NCBI GenBank assembly: GCA_004335835.1
Contig: RWJK01001046.1
Coordinates: 13,681 to 48,161 of the forward strand
Direction of reading: 5' to 3'
Length of the DNA: 34,481 nt
From: Scenedesmus sp. ARA3
Lineage: Eukaryota; Chlorophyta; Chlorophyceae; Sphaeropleales; Scenedesmaceae
Below are positions 1-19,900 of the stretch, in pieces. The position numbers were made by a program, and so were the translations under genes. Below the pieces are notes generated by a model. That model worked only from the letters and a program-made list of their open reading frames with translations, was not told where the DNA came from and did no database searches. Position 1 is the stretch's first letter. Each line of letters starts with the position of its first letter.

Positions 1-1210
1 AGCGCACCAGATTCCACCCTCTAGTTGTATCATGGCAAAGGCGACGGGCCCTTGCACAAGCACAATGCAGTCATGGCCAGGTGCAGCCGTCATGCCGCAA
101 CCCACACCAGCAAACGCTCTTGCCGAGAATGCCCAAACCCCCTCAGCCCCAGAGAACACCTTGGGCATGGCTGCCCCCTGCAGCCCTGACACAGCACAGC
201 TGGATGTATTGACAAGCAGAATCAGGCTTGCATGCCACTCTCTAAGATGCAACAAGGCAAGGTGACGACACCCACCCCAGCACAATGCAGCCGCCGCCAG
301 CTACAAGCATCGTGTCGGCATAATTACATCAATGCAATGGTTTGAAATGATTCAAATTGCTCAGCCCCTCACCTCCCGAGAACACTTTAGGCATTGCTGC
401 CCCCTGCAATCCTGCCACAGCACAGCTGGATGCATCCGCTGCCTGGCCTGCTGCAGCTTTCTGCTCCTGCTGCACACAGAACTGACACCAAAGATAGAAG
501 TATCAAACAGCTCCACAACACACTTGTCTCCGGGTTACCCATCACTCTTCACGAGTCGTATAATAGCTCGAGCCCCTCACCTCCCGAGAACACTCTCGGC
601 ATTGCTGCCCCCTGCAGTCCGGCCACAGCACAGCTGGATGCATCCGCCGCCTGTCCTTCCTTAGCTCTTTGCTCCTGCTGCTTCAAACAGGTGCTGTTGA
701 GGACACCCAGGCTCGTGGGTAGCTCAAACACAAAACAGCCACTTCACAGCAGCAGCCCATCTCAGCCTGGTCACCCACTACATTGCGCGCATATCAGTGA
801 CAAGACCCCAACCTCAACCCCTCACCTCCCGAGAACACTTTGGGCATGGCTGCTCCCTGCAGCCCCGCAACAGCACAGCTGGATGCATCCGCTGCCTGTC
901 CATCTTTAGCTTTCTGCTCCTGCTGCTTCAAACAGGTGCTGTTGAAAACGCCAAGGCTGGTTGGCAGCTCAAAGCGCAGCTCAGGACCGCTGATATTCAT
1001 ACGGCTGGCAGCAGCAGCAGCAGCAGTGCTGCTGTTGAGCTGCTGATTGGTAAGCCCTAGTGCCGCTGCTGGAAGGCAGGCACCTGCACCCCGAGCTGTG
1101 TACCTGACAAAGCACTGTTGGCGAGTACTGCTGCTGCTGCTGCTGTTGCTGATGGCTGCGGCAGTGCTGAGTGTCACCACGCTGCTGCTGTTAGCAGGCA
1201 GCCCACTGCA

Positions 1211-1248
<38 letters not shown>

Positions 1249-1695
1249 AGATCATGCTGAAGCCATCACCACCAGCCCAGCCCAGCAGGTCACCCCCAGC
1301 ATCCGAACTCGAGTTTGACCAGTCAACGTTGACCGTGGTCAAACCACAACCCAGCTGACTCAACCAGCCATCACCAGTGCCTTTTGATTCTTTTTCTCTC
1401 CACTGATTGACGCCAGCAAAGCATGTTAAATGTTGCAGCTCCTCCTTGCTGGGACCTGTGCAGCCTGCTGATGCTGTATAGTTGAGGTAGAATGCCCCAC
1501 CAACCGCCTGCGCATGGTTGTGCAGTAGCGCATTGCTGCTGCTGCTGCTGCCGCCGCAGAGTACAAGGAAGCTGTTTCCTGCCATGTTTGCTGCAATCGC
1601 GCCGCCCGCACCCCGTACTTGATATGCCATGAGAGCTGCAGGCACTGCTTGTGCATCTGCTGCTTGACAGCTTGACAGCGTACTTGCAGTGCTAT

Positions 1696-1727
<32 letters not shown>

Positions 1728-4700
1728 TCGCTTGTAGCAGGGTCTGCAAGCTGCATTGTGACAGTGTGCTGCTGCTGCTGCTGCTGGCTGCCGGCTGCTG
1801 CTGACTCCCGCCGCACTGCAGTATTGTGCAGGATGCTCGTGTTGTTCAGCAGTGCCCTGCAGCTGTCGCATGCAATGCCGCCGCCGAAGCCTGCGGTGTT
1901 GTTATATAACGTTACATTCTGCAGCAGCGCCTGCCCCGAGGAGCCCAGCTTGTCATTTCGCAGGCCACGCAGGAAGAGCCCGCCACCCTGCAGGCCACGC
2001 AAGGCAGCAGCAACACACATGCATGTTACAGTTGCTGTAGTGTGCAACGTCCGAGTTGCTCATTGCTTGATGCTGCAATCCCAGCTAGAATGTGACGCAC
2101 ACCACAACAAAAGCAGTGCATTTATGTCTGCTGGGTTCAGGTGTCGCCGCGCCAGGTGATGCAATCCGCCGTACTCACCGCGTGTGTCGCGCTGTTGCTG
2201 CTGATGCTGACGTTGCTCAGCCGCAGTGGCCATGCCCTCCACAGCCCCCCTCCCTCGGCTGCTGCTTTGTGACCAATCCGCATATTGCTGACATGAACAA
2301 CTAGCAGCTTCAAGCAGCCCATGCCTACCAGGCATATGTCATCTCACAGTACGCATTGCTTATCACACTACACAGGATGCTGTCCGTCACATACCGAAGT
2401 CTCACCGCGCTGTTGCTGCTGTTGCTGACGTTGCTCAGCCGCGGCGGCCACGCGCTCCACAGCCCCCCTCCCTCTGCTGCTGTTGCTGCTGTTGCTGCTG
2501 TTGCTGACGTTGCTCAGCCGCAGCGGCCACGCGCTCCACAGCCCCCCTCCCTCTGCTGCTACGCCTGGTGCCATCATAGATCATTCGCCGCTGCAAGAAG
2601 CCAAGCTGACCTGGCAAGCATGAACTTCTCACAGTGTGCGTTGCATAATATCCCACCAAAGATCATTGTGTTACATAACAACGCCTCACCGCATGTGTCG
2701 CGCTGTTGCTGCTGATGCTGACGTTGCTCAGCCGCAGCGGCCATGCACTCCACAGCCCTCCTCCTTCTGCTGCTGCATTGCCCTCTATTGCACTGTCCTT
2801 GATGTGGATGTCTAGCCGCTGCAGGAAGCCGTGCTGTGCAGAGGGGTCCGAGGTATCCTGCGCGGGGCCTTGGATCTGTATGCCACCTCCCAGCAATGAC
2901 AGCTGCGCAGCACCCTGCGGCAGGCAGAAAGAGAAAAGCCAGACCCCGCAAGCAATCAATAAGGAATACAAAACGAGCAGAAAGAGGGGTAGAGGCGCTT
3001 GAATTATCTTAAAAGACCTAGCCAAGTGTTATCTGGTGGGGTGGTACTGTCCCTGATGTGGATGTCTAGCCGCTGCAGGAAGCCGTGCTGAGCAGCTGGG
3101 TCCGATGTATCTTGTGCAGGGCATTGGATCTGTATGCCACTTCCCAGCAGGGACTGCTGAGCAGCGCTCTGCAGCAAATGAAGTAGATTGTTCAAGAAAG
3201 AAGTGAAGAGACAGAAAGCAATACGAGGAGTGTGATGTGTCTTGCGCGGGAGCTTGGATCTGCACACCCCCTCCCAGCAATGACAGCTGCGCAGCGCCCT
3301 GCGGCAGACAGAGAGAGGCACGCCAGGCCCGGCAATTGATTAATCAGGAATCTGAATGAGCAGAGAGAGGGGTAGAGGGGCTTGAAAGATCCTGGAGGAC
3401 CTAGCCAAGTGTTATTTTATGGGGTGGTGCTGTCCCTGATGTGGATGTCTAGCTTCTGCAGGAAGCCGTGCTGTGCAGCGAGGTATCTTGCGCGGGACCT
3501 TGGATCTGTATGCCACCTCCCAGCAATGACAACTGCGCAGCGCCCTGCGGCAGACAGGGAGAGAAAAGCCAGGCCGGCAATCAATCATCACTCAATCAGG
3601 AATAAAAACGAGCAGAAAGAGGGGCAGAGGTGCTTGAAGGATCCTAAAAGACCTAGCCAAATGTTGTTTTGTGGGGTGGTGCTGTCAATGATGTGGATAT
3701 CCAGCTTCTGCAGGAAGCCGTGCTGTGCAGCCGGGTCCGAGGTATCCTGCGCGGGGCCTTGGATTTGCACGCCACCTCCAAGCAGGGACAGCTGTGCAGC
3801 GCCCTACAGCAGATGAAGTAGAGTGTGAAAAACATGTGTAAGTGATAGCAAGCAGTAATTGGGTCTGTGGTGTCTTGATCAGGACCTTGGATCTGCATGC
3901 CTCCACAAAAGCAGAGAGATCCGCGTAGCGCCCTGGGAAACAAGACACACAAGCAGTCAATGACACAAACCTTGGATAGAGTGTTTATTACCCAACTCCT
4001 CCCCACCTGCTCAGACATATCAGCTGGCCTGTTGCCAACGAAATGGCAGTTGCTGATATCCACCGGCATGTTGTCACCTACAGGGCTGTCAAAGCCGCCA
4101 AGCACCAGCCCGCCAACAGTTGGGGCAGCAGGGCTCAGCGCATTGCGCAGCACGCGCACCCTGGAAAGCACAATGCCTTGGCCATTGTACCTGGAGGTAT
4201 GGCACAGCAGCAGCAGCAGCAGCAGTGGTAGCAGCAGCAGCAGCAGTGGTAGCAGCAGCAGCAGGGTTGTAGGCAAGAGACAGCACGCGCACCCTGGACA
4301 ACACAATGCCTTGGCCATTGTACCTGCAGGTGTGGCACCGCAGCAGCAGCAGTAGAGGTGTGGCCAAGAGGCGGCATGTGCACCCTGGACAGCACGATAC
4401 CCTGGCTCTTGTAATCATGCTAACATGAAGTTGTACCTGTGATCATGCTGCCATGACAACATCTATGTCTATGTCAGTGCACTGCTGAATACGGCATGTC
4501 AACTCGTCAACCCTAGACTGTCACCCCAATCCAAAGTCCCAGAGGTGCTAATTCAGCGCGCTGCCGCCTCACCTGGGCTGTGTGCTGACCATGCGTATGC
4601 CGCTTGCCGCATTGTCAGCAACCAGCAATTCTTCAACCGGTTCAGCCAGTGCGAAACCATTGATGTCTAGCGCAATGGAGCCGGTGTTGTTGGTCAGCGT

Positions 4701-4769
4701 TACGTTTCGCAGGCGGCCAGATTCGAAATGCGACAGCTTGGCCACTGCAGACAAGCTGCAGGCAGGAGC

Positions 4770-4816
<47 letters not shown>

Positions 4817-7800
4817 CGCTGCTGCTGTTGGTGCGGATGTTGCTGCTGTTGCTGGTACCGGCGTGCGTGGTGTTGGCTGCACCTAGTGTGCCGGCTACAT
4901 TGCCAGTGACAGACACCTGCAACATAAGCAAGTTTCGCGGGCAGCGCAGTAAGTGTGTACCAGTTCATCCTTATGGACAATGTTGGCTGCAGCTGTGCCA
5001 GCATAGCCGTATGCCAGCTGCATGTTATTAACCTGATAGCTTGTTATTTCAAATTCAAATTCAGCGCAAAGCGCCTCACATGCTCAACAGAGCCACATGC
5101 TGTTGGCGACGCTATTTGGCAAGGTAATGATAATACAAATGACGATGATCACAACGGATTTGAAGCTGATTAAGACATCAAGCAGCCCACCTGGTCAAAG
5201 GAGCCAATGAATGACTCCAGATCCAATATGCTGCCATTGCTTGCGGTGTTGCCAACCAGCTGCGCCTGCCTCGCCCAAAAGTCGCCATACCACAAATCCA
5301 CTACACTCCCCTGAGCTGCATTGCCTCGCAACTTCACATCCAACCACGTTAGTAACGTGTTATCATGACGTAACACGTGGCTGAATCCCGTGTTATTTTC
5401 AAATTCTGTTGCAGACAGGTAGCCCTGGTTGAAAGTTGACCAAATAACAGCCGGCAGGCGGGCATGTGTAGCTCGACGAAGCTGCAGCCCTGTTTGCATT
5501 TCCCGGTAAGCCTCAGCAAATGCAGCAGCACATTTGGCTCCTCCAAGGGCCAGTTTCTGCTGCAGATCTGGCCCCGCTGTTATAACAACGCTGACAGCAT
5601 CCTCGTATGTTGCACCAGGGCCTGCTGCCTCCCACTCGGCCCAGCTGCCGCTGCTGCTGCTGCTGCTGCTGCTGTTAGCCGCTGCTGGCGCATGTACTGC
5701 TGCTTTCCTGCGCTGCTTTGCTGCAGCTGTACTGCCACCTCCCGCAGCAGCAGCAGTAGCAGCAGCAGTAGATTGGCTCGCCAGCCTGTTTCCAGTCACC
5801 TTGCACCCGGTGACCCACCAACTGGCAGCATAATTGTCAAGAGGTAGGGCTTTTGCAACCTGCTCTGCACTTTGTGGGGAATTGCCAGCCGCTCCAGCTT
5901 CCAGGACATCTGCCTTTCGTGTGATGTACTCTCTCCATGAGGTGCGGTTGCCGACTGATAGCAGCAGCGCATGGAATACCGTGTTGTTGGTGAGGGCACA
6001 GTCTGATAGCAGCCAAAAGGCGTCCACTGAACTGCTCTCCTTGCGCGCCTGCAGGAGTGCAGCACAGATCGTCAACATTTCAGCCATCCTGAGGCTGGCC
6101 ATGCTCAGAAGTGGGAAGTGCACAGCAGGCTGAAAGTTGATGCCTGTGGTACTTGTGTGCATGCTGGTAGCAAAGCGGCACCACTGCAGGAACAGACAGA
6201 GAAGGGTCATTCTGTGGCCAGCCAAAACACGCATCCGCCAAACACAGCCCTGCAGGCTCTGCTCCAAATAAGCAACTTACCAGTTCTGCCGCATGCTGCT
6301 TCTGCGCGTAGCTGTGCGCATGAAACACATGTACACAAGCGTCTGCCAACCACACCCGGCAGGTGCTCATCCAGCAGGGTGCTCACCAGCTCTGCTGCGT
6401 GCTGCTTTTTGAAAGTCTTGCAGAAACATGCAACGCAAAGGGCCAGTTCTACAGCCCACCTAAACATAACCCTGCAGACACTGATGTGTCACACGCTCTC
6501 ACCAGCTCTGCCGCATGCTGCTTCTGCGCATAGCTGTATGCGCCCCTGCTGCTGCCCTCGTACTCCGTATAGTACAGCACATCCAGGTACTGCGAAGCCC
6601 TGAAGAACTGCGCCGTGTCTAGCACCCAGGTGCGGCCCTCAAAGCGCAGCAGAGCTGTGGCAGTGTTGCTGTCAAAGCTGCTGCTGCGCAGGCTGGTTAG
6701 GGCAAAGCCGTCAGTGACGCGGATCAGGGCGCCTGAGCGGTGCATGTTGCCGCTGAAGCGGCACCTGCAAGGAGCGGGCAAACATATGAATGGGTAGATC
6801 CGGTCAGGGATGAGAAGAGCGGCAGAAGCTGCTGCTGCGCAGGCTGGTAAAAAAGAAGCCGTCAGTGATGCCGATCAGGGCGCCTGAGCGGTGCACGTTG
6901 CCGCTGAAGTTGCACCTGCAAGAAGCGTGCAGCCAGTATGTATTAGTATATCTTGTCATTGACAAGAAGCAGCGGAAGCTGCTGCTGCGCAGGCTGGTTA
7001 AAGAGAAGCCGTCGGCGACGCGGATCAGGGCACCTGAGCGGTGTTTGTTGCCGTTGAAGCGGCACCTGTGCATGCAGCAGCAGATGTACCAGCATGTGAA
7101 GATGGCTGTCAACAGTGAGAGTTGACTGATTTGGGTGCTGCTGATGGTGAGCCAGCAACCACAGGTTGCCTGTAACTGTTACATTTGCCATGCTGCTGCA
7201 TGCCGAGCAGGTGATGCTGTCTGCCTGGCTTCTGCAGCGGCAGCTTGACTTCTGCAGGCAAACATCAATCCAAGAACATAATAGGCGCTGCAGAGTGGAA
7301 CACCAACAGCTACTAGTACTACTTTTGTTGCTGCGGCATGCACCAGTACGATCAGTGACCATTGATCTGCATTCCTTTCTGCCAGTTTGCTAGATGCGCA
7401 CCTGTGCACTTCAAATGCTGCAGGCCCATGCACCTGCACCATCGCCCTGTGCAGCGCGCCAACGTCGCAAGGACCCGGCGGCGCCACAGCACCCAATCCT
7501 GCTGCTGCTGCTGCCCTCTTGCTGCTGCTGCCGCTGCTGCCAGTGCCGAGGTTGCCTGTAACCCTTACATTTGTCATGCTGCTGTTGACCAGCCGCAGCC
7601 ACAGCAGGCCCTGGCTGGCTGTGTTACTGCTGATGACAGCATCCTGCAGCAGCACCTGCAGGGGCGACTGCAAGGTGCAATGATTGTACAAAAACACAGC
7701 AGCGCAGGCAGGTGCCAGGACTCAGCACAGAGTCAATGGATTGACTTGGCCTACTCAAGGGCTGTAGATGCTCATTATGGCAAGTGGCATAATGAGTACG

Positions 7801-8781
7801 ACTTTGTATCATGTGCTGGGGTTACCTGCTGCTTATCGTGCCTGCTGTCGCTGCCTACACACATTCGAGTCTGGCCAGACCACCTAGCTTACCAAACCAG
7901 CAATCCCTGCACAGCCCATACATGCATATATTCTGGTATAGACCTTTGTTACTGCAGGTATCAACAGCGCAACACAGCCCTAAGATACTTCTCCATGATT
8001 GACAGCCCTACCTGGCCTTTTGGCGCAGCACCCACAAACGCCTGCACCCTCTCCATCCCAGCAGCAACAGCTGCAGCAGCAGACGCGCTGCTTGCAATCA
8101 TCTCCCGAATACCTCCCATAGCAGTTCGAGCTGTGAAAGGGGGCTGCATGTTGAACGTCTTTGTATTCTCACTCGGCTGTGGAGCCATCATGTTGGTCCT
8201 ACCCACTGCATCTGCTGGCCAGGAGTCGGCTGTTACTAACCATGTTACATTGTTACTAACAAGCTTTGTTCCTGCAAGCAGCTGTAGGGAATGTTGTGAA
8301 GACCCAGTGGCTGTGATAAGTGCATCTGCTGTGTTGCTGGTAATGCTGGTGGCCTCAGCAATGAGGCTGCTGTCTTGCAGGAAAATGAGAGAGCTGCGTA
8401 ACACAGGTGACCCACATGCTGGCGGCTGAAAGCTGAAACCACTGCTGCTGCTGCTGGTGACTGCTGGGGACTGCATGGTGACGCCACCTGTCTGTGAGCT
8501 GTCCTTGCAAGCTGGGTGCTGTAGCTGGCCATCAGCAGGTGCTGTTGCAGCCCCTCCTGCTGCGTTGCCGCTGATTGTCACGCGCCGCAGCGTAACAGAT
8601 GCTTGCTGTGCTGCAATGATGAGGCCCTGAACCCCTTGGGCATTGCTGTTGCCGGTCAAAGTAACATCAACACCTTCCAGAGAGGCTCCTGGTCCCAGCA
8701 GCACGACTGCAGCGCTGCTGCAGTTTGAGAGTACTACATTCTGTAAGACCAGGGATGTCTGCCTGCAATTAGCACGAGCCA

Positions 8782-8825
<44 letters not shown>

Positions 8826-9293
8826 AATGATGATGATGATGATGGTCACCTTGACACAGCACTGCAGATGCTGACATGCTGCATGCAGTGACTGGGGTGG
8901 ATGAAACAGAGGCTGCCTTGTCCAAATTGCTTATGTACTGCATGACGACACCGCAACACCACTGCTCACATGGCTTGTAAAGCGCACGTCCAGGCAATTC
9001 TATCGGCCTCTGATAATGCATTACACACGAGCTGCTGGCCAGTACTGCCCTTGCTGCTTGCAACTGCTGCCTGCTCACCTCACAACAAAAGCGTGACCAT
9101 CACCCCCACAGGTGACAGTAACTCTGGGCCCTAGGCTATTGCTCGAACCGACCACTGTCGGTTGATCGATGTGAATAGCATCATCCAGCGCCAAATCACC
9201 GCTCAGCGAAAGGCTGCAGGCGCCGGGAAGCCCAAACAGCAGCACGCCCAACAAGCTGCTGAACAGCGCCAGCAGCCCTACACATCTGGGCAT
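1..9293 (-). CDS. Large secreted Ser-rich beta-helix (pectin-lyase-like fold) surface protein, multi-exon, 3' end outside window
   Basis: The ATG at 9293 opens a signal peptide (hydrophobic LLALFSSLLGVLLFGLPG, likely cut near ACS). Likely exons on the minus strand: 9079-9293, an unresolved exon within 8850-9020, 8012-8762, 7402-7667, 7160-7231, 6503-6764, 5191-6183, 4573-4916, 4007-4190, 2690-2914 and 826-1987; from 8762 down all phases agree, giving about 1,420 residues. The coding sequence continues past position 1. The protein repeats short beta-helix-like turns such as NVTVTGNL, VTLTGNS, VTISGNAAGG, NVTLYNNTAG and NVTLTNNTGS, rich in NxT/NxS sites, as in algal polymorphic-outer-membrane or pectin-lyase-fold surface proteins. 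Long Ser runs come from AGC codons in CTG/CAG tracts. I infer an extracellular matrix or cell-wall location; no catalytic residues are recognisable. Exon edges in this gene are repeatedly duplicated into the introns (separate entries). The 7160 donor is non-canonical around GT and is a weak point. Confidence 0.72.
138..977 (-). repeat. Four tandem copies of the 3' edge of the exon ending at 826, with donor site
   Basis: The exon end at 826 is followed by GTGAGG (sense). The same exon edge with the same donor recurs with its end at 581 and 373, and in decayed form near 141, where the donor GT is lost. The copies cover roughly 818-977, 573-731, 365-473 and 138-211 and share the residues SCAVAGLQGAAMP and VFSGGEG. 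Spacing is about 245, 208 and 230 bp. Confidence 0.85.
1213..1249. repeat. CTG/CAG trinucleotide tract coding for a Ser run
   Basis: About a dozen CTG units on the plus strand. On the sense (minus) strand they read AGC in frame, giving a poly-Ser run inside the surface-protein exon 826-1987. A similar tract lies at 1690-1724 in the same exon. Confidence 0.9.
2173..2770 (-). repeat. Tandem copies of the 3' edge of the exon 2690-2914, with donor sites
   Basis: The block coding for EGGGLWSAWPLRLSNVS, ending in GCG and a GTGAG donor, occurs with ends at 2690, 2406 and 2179. A further copy at about 2484-2570 is fused directly to the 2406 copy without its own donor. The 2179 copy has the strongest-looking donor (GTGAGT). 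Some intron sequence next to the copies is duplicated too (compare 2338-2365 with 2628-2652). Confidence 0.85.
2780..3950 (-). repeat. Six copies of the 5' part of the exon 2690-2914, with acceptor sites
   Basis: The acceptor plus the start of the exon (GAAQLSLLGGGIQIQGPAQD) recurs with exon-like starts at 2914, 3168, 3298, 3544, 3803 and 3932. Most copies carry TGCAG, CGCAG or a close variant before the start. Several also hold the later residues AQHGFLQ and LDIHI. Intervals are 254, 130, 246, 259 and 129 bp, so long and short units are mixed. The intron text between them (CTAGCCAA and flanks near 3020, 3410 and 3655) is repeated as well. Confidence 0.88.
4140..4440 (-). repeat. Tandem copies of the 5' edge of the exon 4007-4190, with acceptor
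   Basis: The exon start coding YNGQGIVLSRVRVL, preceded by an AG acceptor, is found with starts at 4190 and 4323 (133 bp apart), and in decayed form near 4421 where the acceptor is gone. CAG tracts separate the copies. Confidence 0.82.
6282..6540 (-). repeat. Three copies of the 3' edge of the exon 6503-6764, with donors
   Basis: The exon end coding QKQHAAELV, followed by a donor, occurs with ends at 6503 (GTGAGA), 6387 (GTGAGC) and 6291 (GTAAGT). Intervals are 116 and 96 bp. All three keep a usable-looking donor; the GTAAGT copy farthest from the exon has the best consensus. Confidence 0.85.
6677..7070 (-). repeat. Three copies of the 5' edge of the exon 6503-6764, with acceptors
   Basis: The block coding for a Cys-Arg-Phe start and then HRSGALIRV and SLRSSSF is preceded by CAG with starts at 6764, 6915 and 7065 (151 and 150 bp apart). 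The two outer copies are joined by one open frame (7112 down to 6804), because the 150-bp period is a multiple of three. Confidence 0.88.
8782..8825. repeat. CAG/CTG tract in an intron, next to a GAT tract
   Basis: A CAG tract, broken by CAA, is followed directly by a short GAT tract (about 8826-8843). Together they fill most of the short intron between the donor at about 8849 and the acceptor before 8762 of the surface-protein gene. Confidence 0.85.
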
Positions 9294-11214
9294 GTAGAAC
9301 TATCTGCGGTACTTTAAATTAGTCTTCAAGCCTGTCCTTTGGCACCTCATTAGCAACTCTCGGCAGAAGCAGTTTGCATTTCCTCGCCACCGCTCCCGGT
9401 GCCAGACGATGGATCACACCGTTCAAGGACCATACAGTTCAAAACTTGAACAATTAGGGTGACTTAGGCAGGCTGTATCGAGGTCACACTTGTCTCGTCA
9501 GGTAGGGCTTCTGGTGACACTGACACCGGGCCGGCCTGGGCAGTGGCAGCTGCGGCGTCTTACAAGTTCAGCGACAGTGGCCTCGCTCATCACCTTTAGC
9601 CTTAGTATTATCTGTCGACGCAAGTTGTGTCATCCAGGCAGCTCCTGTAAAAGGTGAGCCATGCACTGCCCAGGCAGCTCACTGAGGGATGGCATCCAGG
9701 CGTGCACAACATGCAGTGCTACGGTGTTACATGGACACTCAAGCCATACATACTGTTACCATTATCTACATCGTCCATGTCCATAGCATGTTGGCAGCTT
9801 CACCGGCCTCACAGCACATGCCCTGAGGAGTCCATGCACGTTCATGCGAACCAGGAAAAGAACACACCAGAGCCGGGCTTCTTCTACTTGTGTTGCCTGC
9901 GCCATGCCAGCAAGTACTCCACCTGTTACTGGCTGCATTACAGATCCCAACAATTGATTGGCAAGGGGCACACATCTGCATCCAGGGCTGCATGCACTTC
10001 TTGCATCGCCATATGCAGTACAACTATAAACAACGCCGCAATGCTGCTATAGCTCGCTGCACCTGCTGCAGGCAGCAGCACCTGCCAGGTGACAACACCA
10101 GCAGGCCAGGAAACCACAGCAATGGCTCAACTGCGCTTGGTGCTGCAAGCCCTGCAGTTTGGCTGCTGCCTGCACAGTTGCTTGATGTGCATGTGTTTAG
10201 GCTCCACTGGCTCAGCCCAGCATGCACAAGACGTGCAGCATACACAACGGCATGCATACCTCGTATGTCTCTTGCAATTGGGCAGACGCAGGAACGCACA
10301 CGGGCTTACGGACCGAATTCATAAGGCACACAACAGCACAGGCAGGCTGGCAAGGGTCAAAGCCTGCTCAGGTCCATCGACTTGCACACACCAAGTAAGC
10401 ATTGCACGTTGACAGCAGCAGCAGCAGCTACTGACACAGAACAAGATACACTAAAGGCAGGTTGAATTGTTGTGCGACACAGCCTCAGAACCTGAATGCA
10501 GCTACAAGCAAGCAAGAGAGCATGCCAGTGTACAATAATAAAAAAGGTGTAGTCTCTACCACAACACACGCGAACTCCGCAGCCTCTGCACTGAAATATC
10601 CTGGCACATGCAGATACTTATGATTGAGCATGCCTACAAAGCACATGGCAATGGGCAACAAGCAGCAGCATTTTGCAGGCGACGATGCCTTGCCGCCTGC
10701 ACTCGTATACATTATACAGCACACGGTGGCAACAGACTGCACCCAGCAGGCTGCGCTGCGCCATGCTGTAGGAAATCAGCAGTGTGTGAAAGTCATACAG
10801 CTGCCTGTTTGCAGCACCTGCAAGCGACACCAGTCATACATAAAACCATAGTCATGCACGCCTGCCCACTTCGTTGTAACACTGCATTGGACAACTTCCA
10901 AACGCCCGTCAGCGGACCCACACAACGCAGCCACGTCTCCACCATATCTCTATTGCTAGCCAGCATCACGATCAAGCTCAACTATCATAATTAGAGATCG
11001 GCTCGGCCTAGCAAACTTAGGCGCCTCACCCTACCTCATTCAAACAGCACCACCCAACCCTACAGCCGGCTGCAGCGTAGTGGACTAACAGCACCCATCA
11101 ACCAGTCCAGCCCCTGCACTCAGTCTACACTACAGTTCACAAGACGCACCTCACCACTCATCCCTGCAGTACCACCAAGGTGCATTGTACAGTCAGCCAG
11201 CTCAGACGTACCGC
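9294..11214. other. Non-coding interval between the surface protein and the FAM161-type gene
   Basis: About 1.9 kb with no supportable gene on either strand; the open frames here are short, low in family signal and not joined by phase-consistent splice sites. It must hold the promoter and 5' UTR of the surface-protein gene (from 9294 upward) and the 3' UTR of the FAM161-type gene (from 11214 downward). I see no clear regulatory motif. There is no RNA gene I can recognise. Confidence 0.6.
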
Positions 11215-19412
<8,198 letters not shown>

Positions 19413-19900
19413 GGCTGCAATCTGCGATGCCTATTGAAGATTCTGAGTTTCAATCTAAATTTTGCTGTTCGGACTTTGAATTGCCTACATCGCTGGTACC
19501 GACTTGACTGCCTCAACCGGCTCAATTTGTGCACAGCACGGTCCCAAAAATGCTCTAAACACTACTTGATGTAACCAGTACATCGGGTCTTGGCACTGAA
19601 GGAGGCAGCTGCAACAACAGTTCGCGCGCGCCACAGCAGTACAGCCTAAACACGTAATTTAGTAGTTCGCTTACTCCACGGCCTGATTGCAACGACGTTC
19701 GCTCCAAACAACCCGTCAATAAACCTTAGTCACTCTGCGCTAATCCGCCGATAGGCAGACCTCCTTGACGCCCACACAGCAATCCTGCAGCACTGCTGGA
19801 CAGGATCACCAGACCCACTGGTGAACTCCTTACCATCCATCACACGGAGACACGAATCCCCACAAAACCCTCCAGAAGATAAACCTGCGTGCACATAGTC
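19413..19900. other. Promoter of FAM161-type gene and 3' UTR of asparaginase
   Basis: About 490 bp between the FAM161-type start codon and the asparaginase stop, both on the minus strand. It has no open frame of interest and is less rich in CAG runs than the genes. I see no clear motif. Confidence 0.55.

Noticed and set aside
7362..8429. Long plus-strand open frame of 355 codons
   Set aside because: It is antisense to the surface-protein exons 7402-7667 and 8012-8762, which are in phase with each other; composition and lack of motifs mark it as a shadow.
9313..9318. TTTAAA box as a TATA element for the surface-protein gene
   Set aside because: It lies only about 20 bp before the start codon, too close to leave a normal 5' UTR; not supportable without transcript data.
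9654..10412. Overlapping plus-strand open frames in the 9.3-11.2 kb gap
   Set aside because: Short, no recognisable domain, no phase-consistent splice partners. Left as non-coding.
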